Assembly (NCBI GenBank): GCA_018817165.1
Contig: JAHITY010000077.1
Coordinates: 1 to 38,426 of the forward strand
Reading direction: 5' to 3'
From: Candidatus Omnitrophota bacterium
GTDB taxonomy: Bacteria > Omnitrophota > Gorgyraeia > B26-G9
Length of the DNA stretch: 38,426 nucleotides
How positions within the stretch are numbered: position 1 is the stretch's first letter; each line of letters begins with the position of its first letter. This document shows positions 33,087 to 38,426 of the stretch, piece by piece. The notes beneath the pieces are model-generated. The model did not search any database. It was not told the origin of the DNA and saw only the letters and a program-made list of their open reading frames with translations. The position numbers were made by a program, and so were the translations under genes.

Positions 33087-33283
33087 TTTATCTCTTAATT
33101 TCCGGAATCAACAAGACTTATCTTGTCCTAAAATAGTTAAGACTAGGAAAAGGTTTGGGTTACGATGCCCGTTTCGTTTTAGGGAAACGTAGACCGGCTT
33201 AAAATTTATTACTTTTAACCGTAACCGCTAACGTTACCGATACGGGCTTCGCTACCGAGCACCCTTTACCCGCCTTTTTTTGT
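33087..33283. other. Gap between guaA and dnaE
   Basis: No gene is seen. The stretch carries partial inverted repeats (GTAACCGCTAACGTTACCG; CGTTTCGTTTTAGGGAAACG near 33170-33190) and probably includes the guaA terminator or the dnaE leader. No clear promoter was found. Confidence 0.35.
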
Positions 33284-34825
33284 CTATTCCCACTCAATAG
33301 TTGCCGGAGGCTTACTACTGATATCATAGACTACTCTGTTAACTCCTTTAACTTCGTTTATGATTTTATTGGAAACTCTGCCTAACATATCCATCGGCAG
33401 TTTTGCCCAGTCAGCAGTCATCCCATCCACACTGGTAACTGCTCTTAAAGCAATAGTATTTTCATAAGTCCGCTCATCGCCCATGACCCCTACGCTTCTC
33501 ACCGGCAAAAGAACGGATAAAGCCTGCCAAACGTCATGGTATAAGCCAGCGGCTTTAATCTCAGCAATAAACCGTTTATCCGCTTGTCTGAGGATCTCTA
33601 GTCTTTCCTTGCTGATCGCGCCTAAAATTCGAATAGCCAGACCAGGCCCGGGAAAGGGGTGACGGTCAACTAATTCCGCGGGAATTTTCAGCTCCTTGCC
33701 CAGCAGTCTAACTTCATCTTTAAATAAAAACTTAAGCGGTTCAACTAATTTTAATTTCATTTTCTTGGGTAATCCGCCGACATTGTGATGACTTTTAATC
33801 ACAGCAGTTGGTCCGCCAAATACGCTTTGACTTTCAATTACATCCGGGTAAAGCGTGCCTTGGGCTAAAAATTTTACATTCTTAAGCTTCTTAGCATAAG
33901 CATCAAATACCTCGATAAATAATTTACCGATAATTTTTCTTTTCTTTTCCGGATCAGTCACATTCTTTAATTTATCGAGAAAAAGTTTTTCGGCATCAGC
34001 ATAGTGAAAATTCATTTTATAATGCTTTTGGAATGTATCGCGGACTTGTTGGGCTTCCCCATCTCGGAGCAGACCATTATTTACAAAAATACAATGCAAT
34101 TTTTTACCCAATGCTTTATGAAGTAATACTGCCGCAACCGAAGAATCCACACCGCCGCTTAAGCCTAGGACAACCGATTCTTCACCGACTTGATCTCTGA
34201 TCAGTTTGACTGAGTCCTTAATAAAAGACTGCATTGTCCAGAGCCCTTTGCATTTACAAACCTTAAATAAAAAGTTTTTGATAATAATATTTCCTTTGGG
34301 AGTGTGGACGACTTCAGGATGGAACTGCACGCCGAATATTTTTAACTTACGATTGCAAAAACTGGCAATGCTTGAATTAGCCGTATGCGCTAAACCAATA
34401 AAATCCTTGGGAAGTTTTTTAACCTTATCCTCATGCGACATCCAAGTGATCATTTTTTTGCCCAGACTTTTGAATAAATCATTTCCATCATCAATAAAAA
34501 GTTCAGCATGTCCGTATTCGCGGGCTGATGACTTGCCCACTTTTCCCTTAAAATGATGGGCGATCATTTGCATGCCATAGCAGATCCCAAGTATCGGTAT
34601 GCCCAGTTCAAATATTTGCTCATCACATTTCGGCGCGTTTTCCTGGGTAAGACTTTTTGGTCCTCCGGAAAAAATTATTCCCAAGGGATTAAGCTCTTTG
34701 ATTTTTTCTGGGGTTATCTGCGGAGGATAAACTTCGCAATAAACATTAAATTCCCGCACTCTGCGGGCAATCAGCTGACTGTATTGTGAACCAAAATCAA
34801 TTATTATGATCAATTCCTTCATCAT
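33284..34825 (-). CDS. guaA: GMP synthase (glutamine-hydrolysing)
   Basis: A 513-residue GuaA converting XMP to GMP with glutamine and ATP. The class I amidotransferase domain has Cys82 in GICYGMQM and the His/Glu pair in FHPEVVHT (near 168-170). The ATP pyrophosphatase P-loop [10 protein letters not shown] is near 220-229. The C-terminal dimerisation domain is complete, ending in the usual PPATIEWE. Start ATG overlaps the stop of the HIT gene by 4 bases. Standard length. Confidence 0.97.
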   Translation of the reverse strand: MMKELIIIIDFGSQYSQLIARRVREFNVYCEVYPPQITPEKIKELNPLGIIFSGGPKSLTQENAPKCDEQIFELGIPILGICYGMQMIAHHFKGKVGKSSAREYGHAELFIDDGNDLFKSLGKKMITWMSHEDKVKKLPKDFIGLAHTANSSIASFCNRKLKIFGVQFHPEVVHTPKGNIIIKNFLFKVCKCKGLWTMQSFIKDSVKLIRDQVGEESVVLGLSGGVDSSVAAVLLHKALGKKLHCIFVNNGLLRDGEAQQVRDTFQKHYKMNFHYADAEKLFLDKLKNVTDPEKKRKIIGKLFIEVFDAYAKKLKNVKFLAQGTLYPDVIESQSVFGGPTAVIKSHHNVGGLPKKMKLKLVEPLKFLFKDEVRLLGKELKIPAELVDRHPFPGPGLAIRILGAISKERLEILRQADKRFIAEIKAAGLYHDVWQALSVLLPVRSVGVMGDERTYENTIALRAVTSVDGMTADWAKLPMDMLGRVSNKIINEVKGVNRVVYDISSKPPATIEWE

Positions 34826-35286
34826 GTTAAAATCCTATAAAGTTCGTCCAAAGACTGGGAAATAACTTTGGAATCAGTTAAGACAGGCATAAAATTGGTA
34901 TCCGAATCCCAGCGCGGAACAATATGCATATGCAAATGCTGGTCAATTCCCGCCCCAGCTACTTTTCCTACATTAAATCCAATATTAAATCCTTGCGCCT
35001 GTAGTTTTATTTTTAAAATTTTAGTTGTGTCTTTAATCAATTCCAGGATTTCCGCCCATTCCTGGGCAGTAAGCTTGTCAATCGAAGCAATATGGCGATA
35101 AGGCGAGATCATTATATGTCCATTATTATATGGGAAAATATTTAAAATCGAAAATACATATTTACCCCGGTGGACAATATAGTTAAGCTTATCTTTTTTT
35201 TGTTTTGGCTTAAGACAAAAAATACAGCCTTTTGTTTTTTTTGCCTGAATATATTTTATCCGCCAGGGAGCCCATAATTTATCCAT
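34822..35286 (-). CDS. HIT family hydrolase
   Basis: A 154-residue HIT protein of the Ap4A/AMP-phosphoramidase type. The histidine triad is H117-L-H119-M-H121 in [14 protein letters not shown] likely zinc pair CIFC is at 21-24, after the typical opening [11 protein letters not shown]. It hydrolyses or transfers nucleotides from phosphate adducts; the exact substrate is not visible. Translationally coupled to guaA. Confidence 0.92.
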   Translation of the reverse strand: MDKLWAPWRIKYIQAKKTKGCIFCLKPKQKKDKLNYIVHRGKYVFSILNIFPYNNGHIMISPYRHIASIDKLTAQEWAEILELIKDTTKILKIKLQAQGFNIGFNVGKVAGAGIDQHLHMHIVPRWDSDTNFMPVLTDSKVISQSLDELYRILT

Positions 35287-35347
35287 ATTGCCTCTTTTCC
35301 GCCGTTTAACTAACAGTATAGCATGACTTCAACATTGAATCATTAAT

Positions 35348-35827
35348 TTAAATCGCGATTATCCGGCTATTAATTTTTTCATTTAATTCAATAATTCCAA
35401 TAGTACGTTCAGAACTGATCATATCAGTCGCGCTGCCGGGATTGAAAAATAAAATTCCGTTTTTTCTTTCGTTCATTGACTTATGCGTATGCCCAAAAAC
35501 AATTATATCAACATTCTTAAATTCTTTTCTGATCCGGTCAGTTATTCCCATGGGCGGTCCCCAACCATGAGTTATGCCGATTATAAATTTGCCGGCTTTG
35601 ATAATTTTCTTTTGCGGCAGCCTCCCTTGGAGTTGCGCGCAATCCATATTTCCGCAGACAGCCTCTACATTAGGACAATACTCATAAAGGTTATCAAGCA
35701 CACTCTGCTCGACAATATCTCCGGCATGAATGATCATATCTACATTTTTAAAATACTCTTTTAATACATACGGTAAATGCTCACTAGCAACAGGGATATG
35801 AGTATCAGAGATCACGCCAATTTTCAT
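35348..35827 (-). CDS. MJ0936/YfcE-type metallophosphoesterase
   Basis: A 159-residue phosphoesterase of the calcineurin-like superfamily. All metal motifs are visible: MKIGVISDTHIP (D8, H10), IIHAGDIV, VCGNMD, GITHGWG and FGHTHK. Such enzymes act on phosphodiesters; the natural substrate is unknown. It overlaps the AAA ATPase gene by 4 bases. Confidence 0.92.
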   Translation of the reverse strand: MKIGVISDTHIPVASEHLPYVLKEYFKNVDMIIHAGDIVEQSVLDNLYEYCPNVEAVCGNMDCAQLQGRLPQKKIIKAGKFIIGITHGWGPPMGITDRIRKEFKNVDIIVFGHTHKSMNERKNGILFFNPGSATDMISSERTIGIIELNEKINSRIIAI

Positions 35828-37437
35828 TTTACCAGCCTTGGTTTTTCAAATAAAGTTAAAAGTTGATTCAAAATATTTTGATCCCATATCCAAACTTTAG
35901 CGTCTAAAGCTTTTAGCCGCGCGTTAGCATCAATCCCGTTTAAAGTAATTAATATTTTTTTAATCAGGTCTTTGCGTTTTGTTTTTTCTAAAAAATAACC
36001 GATTTTCGCTTCATCAACAAAGTTCTGCTCAATACAGCAGATCCAGGATTTCTTCAGTCTGCGCGCGTCAACTAAGCAGGCACCATTATTATCATGAATG
36101 TCAATTTGATCAAAATGCGTAAGCATAAACCGCTTACGGTCTAATTCCACAATATCATTTTCAAATAATTCAAACAATTCTTTTAGTCTTTGCTGCACTT
36201 TTTTCCCGGATTCTTCGCTGAAAATTTTTATGAGATTTCTTATTTCCGCTTCAAATTTCAGTTCCGATTCATCTTGGTCAGAGTGGAACCAGTTTTCCTG
36301 CTTGGCAAATATAAATCTTAGCCAATAAATAAACAAAGGATCATTTATCTCATTAAATACTCCCCGCTTGGAGATAATATCTTTTTGCGTTAAAGCGGTT
36401 AAATATTTGTTCAACTCCGGAGACTTTTTGTTTAGTAACTTGCCGATTTGCGATGTTTTTTTAGTTCCATTGGCAATCGCAAGTAAAATCTGCGGATAAA
36501 GATTCTTATGATTAATATGCAAAATACTATGGTACTTATGATTAAAATACTGATTGATCACGCCGTGATCATAGTTCATCAACTCCGCTAAACTATGGAG
36601 TAATTCATTTTCAGTAACTGAATCTTGAGCGTTTTCTAGACAGACACGTTTTATTTGGTCGCAAATCACGCTTAAATAAAACGGATATCCTCCACTGAAA
36701 TTAATAATAAAGTTTTTAAGCAAAAAATCAATTTTAATTTTATCCAATTTATTTTCAATGAACTGTCCGGCAATATCATTGTCTAAAGGATGCACATTAA
36801 TTATTTCAAAATTACCAAATAAAAGGCTTAGTTTTTTTGAGAGAATATTTAAAGAACTATGGATCGAAGAACTGACTACAATGTACATTGTGTTCTTCTG
36901 CATCATGATTTTATTGCTCAGCTCAAGGAACGGATTGCTGAGTTTAAAATCTTCCAAATTTTGAAATTCATCAAAGATCAGAAGTATTGGTTTTTTTGTT
37001 TCATCATATAAAACATGAGGCAGATCTAATAACAGTGAATAAATCTCATCATAGTCTGATTCATCTGTTAATAATTTATTTATATGCGTGATCGCTTTAG
37101 CTGTTTTTGGCGCGGTTTCTTTACACTTGCTCAGCAAGAAATCAAAACTATCTTGAATCTCCCCTTTTTCCAAAAGCAAATACTGATAAAGTAAAATTCC
37201 AATAAAATGTCGGACAAATCCTTCAAAGGATTTTGTTTTTACACTTAAATAAATCGGAATTATTTTCCCGTCTTTAGTGATCTTAAGCAAATCAAAAATC
37301 AAGGAAGTTTTACCTAAAGCTTGATGCCCCATGATCGCGATATTCTGGCGATATTTGTTTTTAAAAGCACTAACCCGCTTTTGCAGGAGTTCTAAAATAT
37401 CAGAACGCACGTGGCCTTTATTTTGCAAAGAAAGCAT
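35824..37437 (-). CDS. AAA ATPase of the archaeal-ATPase (STAND-like) type
   Basis: A 537-residue ATPase. Walker A is GHQALGKTS (37-45) and Walker B is ILLIFDEFQNL (about 168-178), followed by a sensor-1-like VVSSSIHSSL. After the ATPase (about 1-280) comes a winged-helix region (ILLAIANGTKKTSQIGKLLN, LTALTQKDIISKRG), as in the PF01637 archaeal ATPases. The last 150 residues match the DUF234-like nuclease-fold style (DNDIVELDRKRFMLTHFDQI), without a motif I can defend. The cell role is unknown. It follows the LysM/LytM gene and is coupled to the phosphoesterase. Confidence 0.8.
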   Translation of the reverse strand: MLSLQNKGHVRSDILELLQKRVSAFKNKYRQNIAIMGHQALGKTSLIFDLLKITKDGKIIPIYLSVKTKSFEGFVRHFIGILLYQYLLLEKGEIQDSFDFLLSKCKETAPKTAKAITHINKLLTDESDYDEIYSLLLDLPHVLYDETKKPILLIFDEFQNLEDFKLSNPFLELSNKIMMQKNTMYIVVSSSIHSSLNILSKKLSLLFGNFEIINVHPLDNDIAGQFIENKLDKIKIDFLLKNFIINFSGGYPFYLSVICDQIKRVCLENAQDSVTENELLHSLAELMNYDHGVINQYFNHKYHSILHINHKNLYPQILLAIANGTKKTSQIGKLLNKKSPELNKYLTALTQKDIISKRGVFNEINDPLFIYWLRFIFAKQENWFHSDQDESELKFEAEIRNLIKIFSEESGKKVQQRLKELFELFENDIVELDRKRFMLTHFDQIDIHDNNGACLVDARRLKKSWICCIEQNFVDEAKIGYFLEKTKRKDLIKKILITLNGIDANARLKALDAKVWIWDQNILNQLLTLFEKPRLVK

Positions 37438-37457
37438 AATTCCATCATTTCTACCGA

Positions 37458-38135
37458 TTAAGGCAAGTACAATATCGGATTTTGTGGTTTATTTTTCTTC
37501 CTTAACTCAAAATGTACCAAACAACTGGAAGCACGGCCTGTGCTTCCTGCCTTGGCAATGACCTGTCCTTGTCTTACAAAATCTCCTGTTTTAACCAAAT
37601 TCTCTTCATTATTACTGTATACAGTTACAAAATCATTTTTATGGCAAATAATAATTGTTTTACCATAACCCCTCAGATTCTGCGAAGTAAATACTATATT
37701 TCCCTCTGCCGCGGCATTGATAGTGCTGCCGGGTCTAGCCGCGATATCAATACCCAGATTGGGCACATCCTGTTTTTTTTCATTAAAGCCCAGCAGAACA
37801 TTCCCTTTATACGGCCAGTCAAAAAGGCTTCCCGGTCGGCACGGGGCATCAGAATCATTCATCCGCAGCGAATCAGGGATAAAAATTTTCTGGCCGACTT
37901 CAATGCTTTTAGCATTATAAATTTTATTGAATTCCGCCAATTGTTTTAAATTAACCCCATAACACTTAGCGATGCTCCAAAGCGTCTCTCCTCTTTTTAC
38001 CGTATAATATTCCCCTTTTGTTTGAGGAGCGATCACAACCAAAGGCTTTGGCGGAGTATTACTTTTTTGCCGAGCCGAACATCCGGACGCTAAAATAAGC
38101 AGTATAATTAATAAAGTTTTTATTCCTGTTTTCAT
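37458..38135 (-). CDS. LysM plus LytM-like lipoprotein, NlpD type, probably non-catalytic
   Basis: A 225-residue lipoprotein. The lipobox LASGC places the lipidated Cys at 19. A LysM domain (about 43-87, YTVKRGETLWSIAKCYGVNL) binds peptidoglycan. The C-terminal M23/LytM domain (about 115-225) has lost zinc residues: the usual HxGxD is N126-L-G-I-D130, and the usual HxH is L206-V-H208. In NlpD and EnvC such degenerate LytM domains activate amidases at division sites, which is the likely role here (inference). First gene of the cluster running to the AAA ATPase. Confidence 0.88.
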   Translation of the reverse strand: MKTGIKTLLIILLILASGCSARQKSNTPPKPLVVIAPQTKGEYYTVKRGETLWSIAKCYGVNLKQLAEFNKIYNAKSIEVGQKIFIPDSLRMNDSDAPCRPGSLFDWPYKGNVLLGFNEKKQDVPNLGIDIAARPGSTINAAAEGNIVFTSQNLRGYGKTIIICHKNDFVTVYSNNEENLVKTGDFVRQGQVIAKAGSTGRASSCLVHFELRKKNKPQNPILYLP

Positions 38136-38204
38136 CTTACCTCAAAACTGTTTTGATCAGAGTAATAAACCAATATCCTTATCAAGCACAAATCTCCAAA
38201 CTTT

Positions 38205-38278
38205 TGGAGCGGGCGAAGGGAATCGAACCCTCATATTCAGCTTGGGAAGCTGATGTTCTACCACTGAACTACGCCCGC
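38205..38278 (-). tRNA. tRNA-Gly (anticodon CCC)
   Basis: A complete cloverleaf on the minus strand: acceptor GCGGGCG / CGCCCGC, D arm GTTCAGTGGTAGAAC, anticodon stem TCAGC / GCTGA with loop TTCCCAA (anticodon CCC), T arm GAGGGTTCGATTCCCTT. The CCA end is encoded. Confidence 0.95.
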
Positions 38279-38394
38279 GATATACAAATCTAAATTCAGC
38301 CAACTCTCTTACGCTTGGCCCCGCCAAAAAACAGCGGGATTAATTCGGCTAAAAATTTATGTTCGCTAACTCCATAAATTTAAGCCTCATTGAA

Positions 38395-38426
38395 GAAGCT
38401 GATGTTCTACCACTGAACTACGCCCG
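38395..38426 (-). pseudogene. Partial tRNA-Gly (5' half), cut by the window end
   Basis: The last 32 bases are identical to 38246-38277, that is, the 5' half of tRNA-Gly from the acceptor to the anticodon loop. Beyond the loop the sequence departs (TTCTTCAATGAGG) and no second half follows. It is either a tRNA fragment left by recombination or an assembly effect at the contig end. Confidence 0.6.

Overview
The window looks like a chromosomal contig from an uncultivated Gram-negative-type bacterium of the PVC superphylum, most likely Candidatus Omnitrophota. The taxon is inferred. It rests on the PVC-type small basic protein (22305-22556), an AT-rich genome with Shine-Dalgarno starts and sigma70-like promoters, a lipoprotein with a lipobox, and the mix of PilT, SPOR, PilZ and LytM genes. 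Every supported gene lies on the minus strand, so the region is transcribed from high to low coordinates.

The window has two parts. Positions 1 to about 18330 are an accessory island. It contains a site-2 protease fused to a MORN-like tail, a decayed Mrr-type restriction gene, a complete type I-C CRISPR-Cas locus (19 repeats, leader, cas2-cas1-cas4-cas7-cas8c-cas5-cas3 read right to left), and a string of cassettes: a pRiA4b ORF-3-like protein, RhuM, a secreted LolA-like protein, a BRO/DinD-like antirepressor and a SEC-C protein. Seventeen copies of one short palindrome (TTCCAA-N7-TTGGAA) sit between these genes. I see none in the other 20 kb.

Positions 18505 to the end are core genome: a Nudix hydrolase, a GNAT enzyme, aroB, a second site-2 protease, an SH3b protein, the small basic protein, a SPOR protein, a c-di-GMP-type module (a degenerate HD-GYP protein and a PilZ protein), hisS, HU, a tail-anchored unknown, a PilZ-PilT fusion, dnaE, guaA, a HIT protein, an MJ0936/YfcE-type phosphoesterase, an AAA ATPase, a LysM/LytM lipoprotein and tRNA-Gly.

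The most unusual structure is a set of five related units in the island, each with a sigma70 promoter (17-bp spacer) and a 6-8 codon ORF. Two copies (11884-12125, 14584-14827) end in an intrinsic terminator followed by a stub of an XRE helix-turn-helix gene. Three others (near 11.6, 14.5 and 18.4 kb) lie upstream of cas3, rhuM and the SEC-C gene. The terminator is kept in front of cas3 and SEC-C and absent in front of rhuM. They could be attenuator-like leaders or remains of toxin-antitoxin cassettes spread together with the palindrome. Both readings are inference.
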